Part shown: piece after piece, positions 1 to 12,599 of the stretch
Numbering within the stretch: position 1 is the stretch's first letter
How the letters are laid out: the number at the start of each line of letters is the position of its first letter
NCBI RefSeq assembly: GCF_028372415.1
Contig: NC_092875.1
Location: 56,966,919-57,030,918, forward strand
Direction: 5' to 3'
Source: Notamacropus eugenii
Lineage: Eukaryota; Chordata; Mammalia; Diprotodontia; Macropodidae
Length of the DNA: 64,000 nucleotides
The notes under the pieces: model-generated
The model's database searches: none
Seen by the model: the letters and a program-made list of their open reading frames with translations, nothing else
What the model was told of the DNA's origin: nothing
Made by a program: the position numbers and the translations under genes

Positions 1-636
1 ATTAATCCTCTTTAAGACAAATTTTAAAAGGGAAAAGGACCTACATATACAAAAATATTTATAGCAGGTCTTTTTGTGGTGTCTAAGAATTGGCAATTTG
101 AGGGAATGCCCATTAATTGAGGAATGGCAGAACAAGTTGTGGTATATGAATGTAATGGAATACTATTGTGCTATAAGAAATGATGAGCAAGCAGGCTTCA
201 GAAAAATCTGGAAAGACTTATATGAACTGATGCTGAGTAAAGTGAGCAGAACCAGGAGAACATAACAACATAACAGCCACAGTGTGCGAGGACTAATTTT
301 GATAGACTTAGCCCCTCTCAGTAATGCAATGACCTAAAACTTTTCCAAAAGGACTCATGATGGAAAATGCCATTTGCATGTAGAGAAAGATGGAGTTGGA
401 TTGCTTTTCTCTTTGTTTTGTTTTCTTTCCCATGGTTTCTTCCATTCATCATAATTCTTCTGTGCAACATGACTAATGTGAAAATGTGTTGAGTAGGAAT
501 GTGCATCTGGAGCCCATATCAGATTGCATGCCATCTTGGGGAGGTAGTGGGGAGAGAGGGGGAGAAAATTTAAATTTATGGAAGTAAATGTTGAAAACTG
601 AAAATAAATAAATAAATTTTTTAAAAAATAAATAAA
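1..636 (+). mobile_element. L1 3' end, 5'-truncated at window edge
   Basis: Starts in acatatacaaaaatatttat, passes ttgaggaatggcagaacaag and gaactgatgctgagtaaag, a G-rich tract at about 535-560 and ends in gaaaataaataaataaat. The same words in the same order recur in the other L1 copies of the window. Only the last part of the element is present. Confidence 0.85.
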
Positions 637-1140
637 TGAGAAATATGAGCAGGCAGATTTCGGAAAAACCTGAGAAGATCTACACGAACTGATGTTGAGT
701 GAAGGAAGCAGAATCAAGAGAACATTGTACACAGTAACAACATTGTGCAATGATCATCTATGATATACTTAGCTCTTCTCAGCAATACAGTGATCCGAGA
801 TGATTCCAAAAGACTCATGGTGGAAAACATCATCCAGAGAAAGAACTGATGGAGTCTGAATGCAGATTGAAAAATACTTTCGCTTTGTTGTTTTTTTTTA
901 TGGTTTTTTCCTTTTGTTATGTTTCTTCTTTCACAACATGATTAATGTGAAAATATGTTTAATATGATTGCACGTGTATAACCTATATCAGATTGCTTGC
1001 CTTCTTGGTGAGGGGAAGAGAGGAAAGGAAAGGAAGGGAGAAAAATTTTGAATTCAAAATCTTAAAAAAAATTAAATGTTGAAAAGTACCTTTATATGTA
1101 ATTGGAAAAAAGAAAATACTATTTACATTAAAAAAAAATT
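637..1140 (+). mobile_element. L1 3' end, second copy directly after the first
   Basis: Resumes at gagaaatatgagcaggcaga, the equivalent of about 175 in the previous copy, and runs to a second A/T-rich tail with cctttatatgtaattgg. It is a different subfamily from the copy at 1-636, so a separate insertion is more likely than a duplication. Confidence 0.75.
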
Positions 1141-1149
1141 TTTATGTCT

Positions 1150-1460
1150 TCTCTTTTCCCTCTATATTCTCTTGGTGACATCATCAGATTCTGGAAATCA
1201 GCTGATTCTCATTCCTGTATATCCAACCATAGCCTCTCTCTTGAGCTCCAGTCTTGAATCACTGTATGCTGGCCAGCATCTCTAACTCAATCTATCCTAA
1301 ACTAACTCATTATCATTTCCCCCAAACTTTCTCCTTTTCCTAGCTTTTCTGTTTCAGTGGAGAACACTATTCTTCAAGTCATTCAGGTTTGAAACCTCAG
1401 AGTTTTCTCTGAAGGACTCTTCTGTCTCCTTCATCCCCCACATACAATGAGTTGCCAAGC
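1150..1460 (+). mobile_element. L2/CR1-like LINE fragment
   Basis: Degenerate pyrimidine-rich sequence with aactcattatcatttccccc and catacaatgagttgccaagc, which parallels the interior of the copies at 1725-3390 and 38050-39185. No open frame is preserved. Confidence 0.45.
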
Positions 1461-1724
1461 CATGGAAAGGGAGAAGGGTGAGGAGATCAGAAAATGACCA
1501 GGGTGAAAGAGTATGGTTGCATCTGGGTCTGCTGGATATAGTAGGATCTCATCAATCAGTACAGTCCAGCCCCTGGGCAGAAGCTCCAAATCTTCTACAG
1601 GGCATTATCTCTGGAGGTCAGGTGGGAAACTACATCAGTAGCAATAATGTCAAAGGTAAGAAAAAGGTGACTGAAAAAGCATGACCAGGCTTGAAGCCAG
1701 CAAGCAAATGGTAAGATGCCCAGG

Positions 1725-3390
1725 GCTCCTCCTTCACCCCTGTCTCATGTGAAGGGAAGGCACTCTTTCTTGCCAAGATGCTCAAGTGGCCACATTCCAG
1801 TTCATCGTCTTCAGCAGATTAGCCCCCTGTCATCCCACTCTCTCATTTATCTTCAATCTCTTCTTGTCTTCTGGCTGCTTCCCTACCATCTATAAACATG
1901 CCCATGTCTCCCCTTTCATCAACAAACCCTCACTTGATCCATCCATCCCCAATAGCTGTCATCCCATATCTCTCCTCCCTTTTGAGGCTAAATTTTATTT
2001 TATGTTTTAAATCTACAATAGATGCCGCCACTTCTTTCTTCTCACTTTCTTTTTAACTTTGACTTCTGACTTCATCATTCAACTGAACGTGCTCTCTCAA
2101 AAGTTGTCAATGAAGTCTTAATTGCCAATGACCTTTTCTCAGTCTTCATCCTTCTTGACTTCTCTGTTGACTACTCTTTTCTCCTTTATACTCTCTTCTC
2201 TCTAGGTTTCACGTAGTTCTCCTACTACGTTTCTGACTACTCTCTGTCAGTTTCCTTTGCTAGACTGTAATCCAGGTCATGCCTGAGAAATGTAGGTGTC
2301 CCTCAAGGCTGGATCGTGGGCCCCTCTCTCCTCTCCATCCATACTGTTTTGTTTGGTGATTTCATAAGTTCTCATGGATTCAATTATCATCTCTATGCAG
2401 ATGATTCTCAGATTTACTTGTCCATCTCTAATCTCTCACCTGACCTCCAGGCTCATATCTCCAACTTCTTATTAGACATCTTGAACTAGATGTTCCATAG
2501 ACAACTTAGACCCAACATCTCCAAAATTAAACTCAAGGATCTTTCTCAGCCCCCAAATCCTAATTCCCCTCTTTCTAACTTCTCTGTAACTGTCAAGGGT
2601 GCCACCACGCTCCCAGTCACCCAGCTTTGTAGCCAAATTGTCTCCTCAATGCCTCAGATCAGTCTTACCACTCCCACATGTCCAATATGTTGCTAAGTTC
2701 TGTCACATCTACCTTCACAACATCTAATATACCCTCTTCTCCCTCATCACCTCACACTTGGACTATTGCAAGAGATTACCTGTTGGTCTGCTTGCCACAA
2801 AGTCTCTTCCCATTCTAGCCTATCTTCCATTCAGCTCTCAAATCTTCCTAAAATGTAAGCCTGACTACCTCACTCCCTATTCAACAAACTCCAGTGACTC
2901 CCTATTACCTATAGGAGCAAATATAAAATTTTCTGTTTGGCTTTTAAAGTCCTTCATAATTGGATCTTTCCTACCTTTCCAGTCTTCTTACACTTAACTC
3001 CTCTCTCTGTACTTATAAGCCAGTGGCTCTAGCCTCTTTCCATCACCAGACTCCAGAAATACTCACAGGCTATCCCCTGTGCCTGGAACTCTTTTTCTCC
3101 TCATCTGTGGCTCCTGACTTCCCTGGGTTCCCTCAAGTCATAGCTGAAGTCTCACATTTTACAAGAAGCCTCTCCTGGTTCTCCTTAGTCTTAGTACATC
3201 TCCTCGGAAACACCTCCAGTTCATCTTACGCGTGTTTGTTTTGTATGTACTAGTTGGCATGTTATCACCTTTATAGACTGAGAGGTCTTTGAAAGCAGGA
3301 GTTGTTTTTGCCTCTCTTTGTATCCCTGGGGTTTACAGTGCTTTGGCTCATGCTAAGTGCTTAATAAAATGATTGTTGACTTAACTTGAC
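1725..3390 (+). mobile_element. L2/CR1-like LINE, 3' portion with reverse-transcriptase remains
   Basis: Frames show LSSGCFPTIYKHAHVSPF, then [37 protein letters not shown] and SHLDYC: the order of CR1/L2-clade reverse transcriptase, broken by stops and frameshifts. The 3' end has gcaggagttgtttttgcctc and gctaagtgcttaataaaatg, a typical L2 tail. A short block (1460-1720) before it is unassigned. Confidence 0.8.
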
Positions 3391-4444
3391 TTGTCTTGAG
3401 CCAGGGTGGATGGCTAGATGGGATGTGGCACAGGGTCTGGTGCTAGGTAAATTTAGTGGGTGAGGTACTTTTGCTCCCCTTCGCTAATAAGGACAACTCA
3501 ACCTGAGAGTTCCAAAGTTAAATAGATTAACTAACATGGGGAACAGGGTATGGTCACTGAAGGTCTGGCCCAGAATGGGGCAGCATCAGGCCATACATAG
3601 GTCAAGACGCCTTGGGGTGGATGGCTTGATTTAATGAGCATCCAAGTAAACAGTTCCAGCTCCTTTGCCAGTCTATTGATCAGACTGGCTCCAGAGATAT
3701 TCCACCTTCTTGCAGAGATCCTTGAGGATAAGGACTGTGATCACCCTTTTTGTATCCCCAATACTTAGCACAGTTTCTGGCACATAATAAGTACTTAATA
3801 AATGCTTGTTGACTGTGGCAAGGACACCCACCATGTCACTTCAAACTCACACTGATATAACCAAAATATAAATAGTTCTGTTCAGAGTCTCTAGAGGTCT
3901 AGCCCTTAAATGGGCATATATATTACTAGAGTCCTTAAAATTATTGAAAAATGGTCAGCAACACTCTCTCTCTTCAAATTAGCATGTATCTGTTTATCTA
4001 TTTACTTGCCCTAGCCCCCAGGAGAATGTAAACTCCTTCAGGACAGGTCCCAACACCGAGCATAAAGTAGGTGCTTGTTTATTAAATGCTCGTTGGCTCC
4101 ACAGTTCTTACTGTCACTGCTTATATGGGGGTCCTGTGAGTCTAGGTAGGATGGATCGAAGAAAGGTTGGTGTGATAGAGTTTAATATCACTGGGGCCTG
4201 AGCCAGCCTCCTTCCCTGCCCCCATCTCTATTTCTCAATGCCAGTTCAGTGAACTTTACTTTCTGATAAACCAATGCTGAATTATCTTCTCTAACACACC
4301 CAACATTTGTGTGACCATCTAATCTTCACTTCCAATAAAAGATAGCTCAGACTCTCTGGACACATTCATTTTTTTTCCTCAGTACCGAAGCAGTTTCCTT
4401 TGAACTCTTGTCCCAGATGACTTTGCCCTACATGGTGGACTCAC
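3391..4444. other. Intergenic, mostly unassigned
   Basis: Apart from two short L2-like ends (3695-3815 and about 4010-4100) I see no gene, RNA or recognisable repeat. Frames are short. Confidence 0.6.
3695..3815 (+). mobile_element. L2-like 3' end, short
   Basis: cccaatacttagcacagttt and ggcacataataagtacttaa are the standard terminal words. A further scrap with the same ending lies at about 4010-4100. Confidence 0.55.
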
Positions 4445-4640
4445 AGGTTGCTGTTTGTCCTTTATTCTCCAAGAGGACCATGACATCCATAACTTGTAAT
4501 GAATTGGATTTAAGTGAGGCAGGGCTGTGCAAGGTCACCAGCCTCACTTTCTCTTCCAGAGCCATGTGGATGCAGTGGCTAGGTATGGATCAGAATGACT
4601 GGAGATGGCCTCAATGGAGGACTATCAGACTTTGAATAAG
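4445..4640 (+). repeat. Repeat R copy
   Basis: Contains gaggaccatgacatccata, gaattggatttaagtgagg, ggtcaccagcctcactttc and tggagatggcctcaatgg. Shorter than the other copies. Confidence 0.55.
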
Positions 4641-5007
4641 AGGACTTGGGTAGGTAGAGTGTTACACCATGCCCTTGGCACAAGATGCCTGGAATGTCTC
4701 CTTGCCATCCGTATTTCTGCCATTTCCTCTTACATCACATTAGCTATGAAGTTCCTCAAGAGGAACTGTTTGATTTGAACTGGTCTCTTTGGGTTCGGGT
4801 GCCAGTAACTGAGGAGATATCTTGTAACTCTGTCAGATTATTTGCTTGCTGCCTCAGAATACTCTTTACTTATATATTCTTCTTATATCTGCTTTATCTA
4901 TTATATCCTTTCTAAGAAGTTGGGGACCACTCCTTTGGCTGATAGATTGATTGATTACAAGACATCTCATACTCTTTCTGACCACCTAACCCTTTTTTTG
5001 TTTCTGT

Positions 5008-5252
5008 TCCATCATTTTTCAGTCATGTCCAACTCTTCGTGACCCCATTTTGGGTTTTCTTGACAAAGATACTGGAGTGGCTTGCCATTTTCTTTGCCAG
5101 TTCCCTTTTTACAGATGAGGAAACTGAGGCAAATTTAAGTGACTTGCCCAACATCACACAGCTAGTAAGTGTCTGAGACAATTTGAACTCAGAAAGATGA
5201 GTCTTCCTGACTCCAGGTCCAGCGCTGTATCCATTGGGCTCCTAGCTGCCCA
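5008..5252 (-). mobile_element. SINE (MIR/CORE-like with an RTE-like tail)
   Basis: gtcatgtccaactcttcgtg, ttacagatgaggaaactgag and tccattgggctcctagctgc. The tRNA-type head is at the right end. Confidence 0.75.
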
Positions 5253-5374
5253 AACTTTCTACTGTCATCCATGTATTCTATAAGCACCACACTGTTGACT
5301 GAGGTCCTCTGCAGCTGCTTCTCCTGCCTTGATACAGAATAAGACCTGAGTCCAATTGGGCAAGAGTCAGTAGA

Positions 5375-5595
5375 CATGATTCCAGAGGACTGATGATGAA
5401 GTATGTTACCTACTCACAGAGAAGTGATGGACTCAGGGTACAGAATGAAACACTTTTTTGGACATGACCAAGATGGGAGTTTGTTTTGCTTGACAAAAGT
5501 TTTATTTTTCTTTTCTTTTTTTCATTGGGGAGAGGTGAGAGAAAAAGAAGATAGGTTTTTGTTAATTGAAAAAAATTAATTAAATGTTTAACTAC
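5375..5595 (+). mobile_element. Older L1-type 3' UTR
   Basis: gactgatgatgaagtatgtt, gaatgaaacacttttttgga and tttcattggggagaggtgag, ending aaaaaaattaattaaatg. It matches 15040-15310 and 16150-16345. Confidence 0.5.
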
Positions 5596-5639
5596 ATATA
5601 TATATCTATACACACACACACATAGGCAAGATAAGACAA

Positions 5640-6180
5640 CAAGCATTGATTAAGCATTTACTAGGTGCCAAGCATTGTGCCATCTGCTGAGAATACAAAT
5701 AAAAGCAAAAATAGACAGTCCTTGCCCTCAAAGAGTAGGAGAAAACACTCAAAAGAGAGCTGAAAAGCTGTTGGGGTGAGGAGAGGGGAGGGGAGAGTGC
5801 TAAAGGTAAGGTGTTGAAGGTCAGAAAGTCAGAAGCTCAACCTGGGAAAGAATGAAGGTGGTTAGCCTGGGCCTCTACCCAAAATCAAAACCCCAGGAGG
5901 AACTCATCATTGGGAGAAGTGGGTCAGCACAACCATGTTTCAGGGTGAACTAATGAGTATTCTGGGGCAAGAAGGCCCCAAGTACTGAAAGAGATTTCAT
6001 GCCAAGACTCCAGCTAAGGCATGACCTTGAAGTAGGGAAAGTCAAAAGCACAGAAGGGAGAATGGGGCCCAAAATGGAGGTCACAGGAGGAACTCACCAA
6101 TGGCAGAAGGGAGCCAGATTCATTCCAGGATGAGAAGGTCTAAGGAGCAAAAGGAGATTCAAAGACCTTCCCTCTCTCCT
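5640..6180 (+). repeat. Repeat X-like head followed by a local duplication
   Basis: The head gcatttactaggtgccaagc fits repeat X. Downstream, two stretches about 190 bases apart (near 5893 and 6085) share caggaggaactcaycawtgg and the following text, suggesting an internal duplication. The extent beyond 5770 is uncertain. Confidence 0.45.
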
Positions 6181-6492
6181 TCTGGGAAATAGTTAGGAAT
6201 TTTATATAGATCTTCTTGGCACCTCCTTGAAATAGTAAATTAGTTTTCCAGCACCCACTGATAATAGACTTTGAATTTTCAATATATATGCAATATTACA
6301 AGCAGGTCTCCTGAGGCTTTCATATAACTGCTCTTTTTTCTCTGCATATGTTGTTTCCCTGTCATCCCTGTGTCAGATCTATGTGACATTCTAGTGGAGA
6401 CTCAGAAAAAAACCAAAGCTTTCCATATTGAGTCACCTATAGTAGGGCTGATGAGCTTACAGCCTCTACTCTGTCTTTAAGTATTACTACTA

Positions 6493-6603
6493 CTGGTGGT
6501 ATAGTAGATAGAGTACCAGCCTTGGAGTTAGGAGGACCTGAGCTCAAACGTAGCCTCAGACCCTTACTAGTTGTCACTTAACACCAATTGTCTCAAAAAA
6601 AAA
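6493..6603 (+). mobile_element. Short tRNA-headed SINE
   Basis: gtagatagagtaccagcctt, ggaggacctgagctcaaacg and gtcacttaacaccaattgtc, then an A run. The short tail after the tRNA-like part resembles a SINE known from Australian marsupials. Confidence 0.65.
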
Positions 6604-6659
6604 GTATCGCTACTACTCTAGGAATTGTTGAGGTTAATAGTATTACTGCACAATGATCC

Positions 6660-6915
6660 TCTGACATATAATAATAATTAGCATTTATATAGTGCCTTAA
6701 GGTTTTCAGTGTCTTACAAATATTATTTCATTTTTCTCCTCACAACAACCTTGTAAGGTAAGTGCTATTATTATTTTATAAAGGAGGAAACTGAGGCACG
6801 CAAAGGTTAAGTGATTTGCCCAGGGTCACAGAGCCAGTAAGTACCTGAGGCTGGATTTGAATTCAGGTCTTCCTGACTCCAGGGGCTATCTATCCACTGT
6901 GCCATCAAGCTGCTG
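6660..6915 (-). mobile_element. MIR-like SINE
   Basis: aggaggaaactgaggcacgc, gtgatttgcccagggtcaca and gggctatctatccactgtgc. Confidence 0.75.
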
Positions 6916-7269
6916 CCAAGATGCCTCTCAAGATGATTCATGAGCTGAAGATGGTACTTATACTATCACATGCCTCATCTTATCCTCAGTCATGCTTCCT
7001 CTTACCAGCAAATCTTCAAACTTTCTCACTAATTCTTGGTCACCATCTCTGTTACCATTATCATTGAGTCAAGTAAATAATAATCAAATGATCCCAATAA
7101 CAACAACAATAATGAAATTTACATTCTACCAGGGAGAAGGAAGCGCAACATATAAATAAGCAAATATGCCCCTCCTGCCATCTCCACACCATGCCACTCT
7201 CTGGCCACCAAGCTCCCAGTGGAAATTTGGATTCTCTCCCTGACTTTCCCAGGTCTAAAAGGTGACCTT

Positions 7270-7390
7270 TCTTTTCTCTTGATTGATTTGAATGTAAGCT
7301 CCTTGTGGTCAGCTTAGCTGTATTCGTATCCCCAGTGCTTAATACAGTGTCTGGCACATGGTATTTAATGAATACTTTCTCTACCATTTA
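7270..7390 (+). mobile_element. L2-like 3' end, short
   Basis: aatgtaagctccttgtggtc, ccccagtgcttaatacagtg and tctggcacatggtatttaat match the L2 terminal segment. Confidence 0.6.
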
Positions 7391-8149
7391 AAAAGGAAGA
7401 GAGCACTATATTAAGGAATGAAACTGGGGAGTCCCTTATCAAATTGAGGGGTTCCCCCAAAACTGATGAGATTATATAATGTGAAGCATTGTTAGATCCG
7501 GATCAATTTGAAGAAATTCCTAATCAAATTGACGACATTATAGTCTGTGCACCATTGCTTGAAGGCAGCTGAGTACTGATGAATGACTGATTGAGGATTA
7601 GCCATTCCCTCTCCCTAGCCTATAAGACTATGCTGACTCTACCTTCTCTGGGACTCTCAATTGCTTGAGAGCTCTTTTACAATTTCCCTTGTGCCTTCTT
7701 CTGGAGTGTGGCAAAGCGATGGGGAGGTGATTTCTCTTCCCATCTCCATCCCATCAGAATCATCAATGACAACTTACTGAAGAAGCACATGACTATGAGA
7801 GATACATGTCTGTGTCTCACTTCCCAAAAAGAAAGATCAAAGATATTTTCTCTGAACCCTAATGTCCTGTGTGGAGGAGGGAGGATTTTAATTCCCCAGG
7901 CAGCATGATCCTGAGATATCACCTTCTAAGGGAAGAGGGAGATTTCCTACCCTGAAAGTTACCTTGTAGATATCCTTGATTTGAAGAGTTCAGGCATCAG
8001 AACTTCTCAAAAAAGATTTCCTGATCAACACTCTCATGAGAGAAAGATGAGGACAGTCCACTTGGATGGAGAGGACCATCTAATTTGGAGAACAAAGCTA
8101 GTGCTTAGTATTCAGGTAGGACAGGTTCATCAAGAAAGCATTTGTAAAT
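7391..8149. other. Intergenic, unassigned
   Basis: No repeat words and no exon pattern. 7430-7560 has two related stretches (aaattgaggggttcccccaa against aaattgacgacattatagtc, each after 'tcaaattga'), hinting at an old internal repeat. Confidence 0.5.
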
Positions 8150-9350
8150 AAAGAACATTATAAAATGCAAAATAGATCATTTTATTTACATTAAATTGAA
8201 AAGTTTTTGCACAAACAAAGCCAATGCAATTAAGATTACAAGGGAAGCAGAACCCTGGAAAAGAATTTTTATAACCAGTATCTCTGATAAAGGCCTCATT
8301 TCTAAAATAAACAGAGAACTAAGTCCAAGTTATAAGGATGCAAGTCATTCCCCAACTGATAATTGGTCAAAGGATATGAACAGGCAATTTTCAGATGAAT
8401 AAATTAAAGCTATCTATAGTCATAAGAAAAATGTTCTAAATTAATATTGATTAGAGAAATGTAAATCAAAACAACTCTGAGGTACATCACACCTATCAGA
8501 TTGGCTAACATGACAAATGAGGAGAATGATAAATGTTGGAGAAGATGTGGGAAAATTGGAACATTAATGCATTGTTGGTGAAGTTGTGAATTAATCCAAC
8601 CATTCTGGGAAGCAATTTGGAATTATGCCCAAAGGGCTACAAAAATATGCATACTCTTTGACCTAGCAATATCACTTCTAGAGCTATATCCCAAAGAAAT
8701 CGTACAAATGAGAACATGTACAAAAATACTTACAGCAGCTCTTTATGTAGTGGCAAAGAATTGGAAATTGAGGGGATGCCCATCAGTTGGGGGATGGCTG
8801 AACAAGTTGTGTTATATGAAGGTAATGGAATGCAATTGTGCTATAAGAAATGATGAGCAAGTGGTCTTCAGAAAAACCTGGAAAGACTTAAATGAACTGA
8901 TGCTGAGTGAAGTGAGCAGAACCAGGAGAACATTGTACACAGTAACAGTCACATTGTGCAATGATTAACTTTTAGATCTACCTCTGCTTAGCAATGCAAG
9001 AATCTAAGACAATTCCAAAAGACTCATGATGGGCAATGCTGTCCACATCCAGACAAAAAAAAAACTATGGAGTCTGAATGCAGATCAAAACATTTTATTT
9101 GCCTGGTCTCTCCCTCTTTCTGTTTGTGTCTTCTTTCTCGTGATTTCCCCTATTGGTTGTAATTCTTCTTTTCAACATAATTAATGTGAAAATGGGTTCA
9201 ACATAAATGTATATGTAGAAACTATATCAAAGTACACACTGTCTCACAGTGAGGGGAGGGGAGAGATGGGGAGAAAATTTAGAACTCAAAATCTTATCGA
9301 AGTGAATGTTGAAAACTAAAACTAAATAAATAAATTTTATTTTAAAAAAT
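8150..9350 (+). mobile_element. L1 3' portion
   Basis: Contains gcacaaacaaagccaatgca, ccccaactgataattggtca, aagaaatcgtacaaatg, agttgggggatggctgaaca and the terminal gaatgttgaaaactaaaact with an A-rich tail. 5'-truncated. Short frames survive but no long one. Confidence 0.85.
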
Positions 9351-10564
9351 AAGTCATTTATCTGCTATATAAGTTCTAAAGCATGTTTACCTCTTAAGTG
9401 AATCTTAACCTCAGGGTGGTACTATGTACTCTCTCTTAGGGAGACTGTGGGATTGTATAGGAAAGAGGGACTCACCAGAATGATAGATGGTTTTTCTGAC
9501 AGTAAACCCAAGTTCAGCTCCCTTCTAGGGGGAAGAAAGAGTCAGAGTCAAGTACTTTATAGATTCTGCTCCAGGGAGTCTGTGTCTAATGAATTTTCTG
9601 TGGGATGAAATAAAGGCTGCCTGTGTGCAATAACTACATTGAGTGCCTCTGCAGGATTCAGAGACTCTGCCGTTTAAATTCGAGATATAAGCTAAACCAC
9701 TTTTGTCTTGAAGTTTTGAGATGATTTTTTAAAAAATAATCTAAGCAGGGGAAATGAACCAAAGGAAGAGAAATTGATTTTTTGGAGTCTTACCCTCAAT
9801 ATGGGACCCAATCTATGTGAGCCCAGAGTCTTTTTGGGGGAATGGGGGGAATGCTCTGGGCTGTGGGTTACACTAACAATTAAGAGGAATGAGAAAAAAC
9901 TTTCCATAGGGAATGGAATGTGAACTGAGCCTTGAACAAAGCCCAGAATTCTAAGAGGCAGAAGAGACTAGGGAATGCATTCCAGCAATAGCGGAAGTCT
10001 GCTATAAAGGGGGCCATTGTCAAAGGTCACACTCCAGTCATACTCTGGCAGAACTTTTAAAGGATCAGTCACGAAATTCTGGCTCTGTGTTTCTTCTCTT
10101 TGACTTCCATCATGTGTTTGTTTCACATTAGGAAAAGAAAGACACAGAGAGGGAGGCTCTGCTAGGTAAGCATCTGTAGGGCTTTCCGAGGCCAGATTGC
10201 AATGATCTCAGACCTCCAGATTAACCCGGCAGGGAATCAAAAGTCAGTTTGCAACCTCTGCTAGAACTACACCAAGTGCTGGAGTCCATGACTACCTCTG
10301 TCAACAAAGGAGTCACTGTGATGGATGAACTGTGGTCTTCTCCCCATCTCTGGTATCTGAGACAAAGAATAGGAGGTTTTTTTTAGCACTATATACAAAA
10401 GACTTTTGGGAGGGGCTATCCCCTAAGAAATCAGGAGACAGGGGAGATGAAAGGTTTTTTCCTTCTAAGAAATTACTTTCATATAAAGACAAAAGACATC
10501 AATAATGCCCATTTTTTTAAAAGTAGGCTCATAGCTCAAGAGATGGAAGGAACAACAGAGACCA
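9351..10564. other. Intergenic, unassigned
   Basis: I find no coding pattern. An AATAAA at about 9610 in gggatgaaataaaggctgcc has the look of a polyadenylation signal, but neither a gene nor element borders could be seen around it. Confidence 0.5.
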
Positions 10565-10690
10565 CCTACTCTCCCTCATTTCACAGATGAGGAAATTGAA
10601 ACCCACACATGTTTAGTGACTTCTCCAAGGTCACATAGATAATTTTCATCAGAGGTGGGATTTGAAATCAGGCCTTCCGACTTCTTTCCA
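10565..10690 (-). mobile_element. MIR-like SINE fragment
   Basis: cacagatgaggaaattgaaa and tgggatttgaaatcaggcct. Lacks the terminal part. Confidence 0.6.
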
Positions 10691-10707
10691 CCATTACAAA
10701 ATGAACA

Positions 10708-10862
10708 AACACAGTGGCTAGAACACCAACCTTGGAGTCAGGAGGACCTGAGTTCAAATCCAGCCTCAGACATTTGACACTTACTAACTCTGTGACCTTA
10801 GGCAAGTCACTTAACCTTAATTGCCTTGCCAAAAGCAAACAAAGAAAAACAAATGAACAAAC
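10708..10862 (+). mobile_element. Short tRNA-headed SINE
   Basis: cagtggctagaacaccaacc, ttgacacttactaactctgt and cacttaaccttaattgcctt, followed by an A-rich tail. Same type as 6493-6603. Confidence 0.65.
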
Positions 10863-10864
10863 AA

Positions 10865-12044
10865 ATGAATGAATAGATCAATAAAAAGATGTAGAATTTT
10901 GCCCTTAATCAAAGTCAAGCTCACTATCCTATAGTTTGTAGATTTAACCTTCCATTTTTAATATAGCAATTGTGTTGAATATATCATTCAGTAATTCTAC
11001 TGGCCCCCACTTTCTCTGCCACTGATCCATTGCCCAGATGTCCTTCTTGATGTTGACACTCCCTTCTGTTCTGGGAAATTGTCTCAAATGATTTATAATA
11101 CTATCTTTTATAGCTTCAAGTCCCCCTTCAGAGATAGCACATTGGCAAAACACCTTAGTATTAGATCTATGGATCTTTCTTTCTTGAGGATGCCCCTTCC
11201 TCAAATGACTTCTTATTTCCTATAAGTGTACCCAGACTAGCACAGGTTTGTGCTTAACACTCTCTCTGAAGACAAAATAAACATTTAAATCAAAGAAAGG
11301 TAAATACACTTCCCAGTGTATTTAGGTTTTTCCAACAGAGCTCAAGGGGAGAAAGTTGGGCTGACTATCTACAGGCCTGTAGTCCAAGGGCAATTTAACA
11401 ACACAGCTTCTGTCCCAACATTTTCCATACCTGATCTACCCAAACAGCCCATTCACAGAATCTTAGCTTCTTTGTGGCAGTTTCTCCTTCCTTTGCTTGC
11501 AGTCACCGAACTTCACTTAATTTTTCAGAGCTACCCTCTCTCTAACTCTGTTCATCCTCTCCACATGTTGTCAGGAAGTGGGTTCCTCTTAGCTTCTCTC
11601 TCCTGGACTCAGAGAGCCAACGTGTGGCCTTATCATTCTTCATCCTATGACAGTTATTTCCTTTATGATTCATTCAAGGGACTCTGATTCTTCCCTCATA
11701 AAGCAATCACCTGCCATGATCCATTTTTACAGTTAGTTGAACACCTGTTTATTCTGTTACTTTTCTGTGACTAGGTTTAGGGAAAAAAAACCAACTGCCC
11801 TACATCTAAAAATGTAATACTTCTGCCCTTCGCCAGTCCTGCAGCACCTCTCTCATTTTCATGATATTTCAAGGATCATTAATAGTAGTTCAGTAGACAT
11901 TCTCCCCAAAATTCCTATAATGTTGTACTTTAAGAACTATTTCTTTCTTGTAGGTCAGATTTGGGGCCAGGATTTCTCCCATCATTTTTGTGTGACATCT
12001 ATGTGTCTCTTGTCACCTTATGAAGAATAAAATGATCATTGATA
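10865..12044. other. Intergenic, unassigned
   Basis: The minus strand has an 86-codon frame (10944-11204; ...DIWAMDQWQRKWGPVELLND) without recognisable relatives. 11316-11700 is open on the plus strand by chance. Nothing supported. Confidence 0.45.
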
Positions 12045-12258
12045 GGGAGTGAAGAATTCATTACTTGTAAGGGAATAGTTCACAACAAATCAAGGGAAAG
12101 AAAGGATCACAGAAGATAAAATGAACAATTTTGATCACATAAAATTAAAGTTTTTGTGCATTCAAACCAATGCAGCTAAAATTAGAAGGGAAAGAGTTAA
12201 TTGGAAATTTACAGAAAGTTTCTCTGGTAAAATGTCTCATTTCCAAGATATATAAGGA
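12045..12258 (+). mobile_element. Older L1 piece (outer element of a nest)
   Basis: aacaattttgatcacataaa and gttaattggaaatttacag match the L1 interior. It is interrupted by a SINE (12258-12470) and resumes at 12475-12600 with ttataagaataaaaaccatt. Confidence 0.7.
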
Positions 12259-12470
12259 TATATAGAAGACCTAGAGTCAGAAAGACCTGAGTTCAAATTT
12301 GACTTCTGATACTTACTAATTGTGTGAACCTGGGCAAGACATTTAACCTCTGACTTTCTAAGCTTCCTCATCTGTAAAATGGGGATAATAATAACTCCTA
12401 CCTCCCAGAGTTGCTATGAAGATCAAAATAACATTTCACAAACTTTAAAGGACTATATGAAGAATTATTA
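12258..12470 (+). mobile_element. MIR-like SINE inserted in L1
   Basis: acctgagttcaaatttgact, ggggataataataactccta and caaactttaaaggactatat. It splits the older L1. Confidence 0.7.
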
Positions 12471-12474
12471 TTAT

Positions 12475-12599
12475 TTTTATAACTGATTAAGATTTATAAG
12501 AATAAAAACCATTCCCCAAATGATAAGTAGTCAGAAGATATAAATAAGCATTGAGGCAGTTTTCAAAAGTAGAATTCCAAGCTATCAAGTGCCATAAGA
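12475..12599 (+). mobile_element. Older L1 piece, continuation
   Basis: Continues the previous piece through ccccaaatgataagtagtca and catgctccaag-like wording (aatgctccaag), where a younger L1 begins. The same L1 region is then repeated from 12620 on. Confidence 0.65.

Noticed and set aside
9590-9700. aataaaggctgcctgtgtgc as a possible LTR R-U5 segment
   Set aside because: No inverted ends, no target duplication and no TATA at a suitable distance were found.
10944-11204. 86-codon frame, minus strand
   Set aside because: No recognisable relatives, and its surroundings are intergenic repeats. Too little to call a gene.
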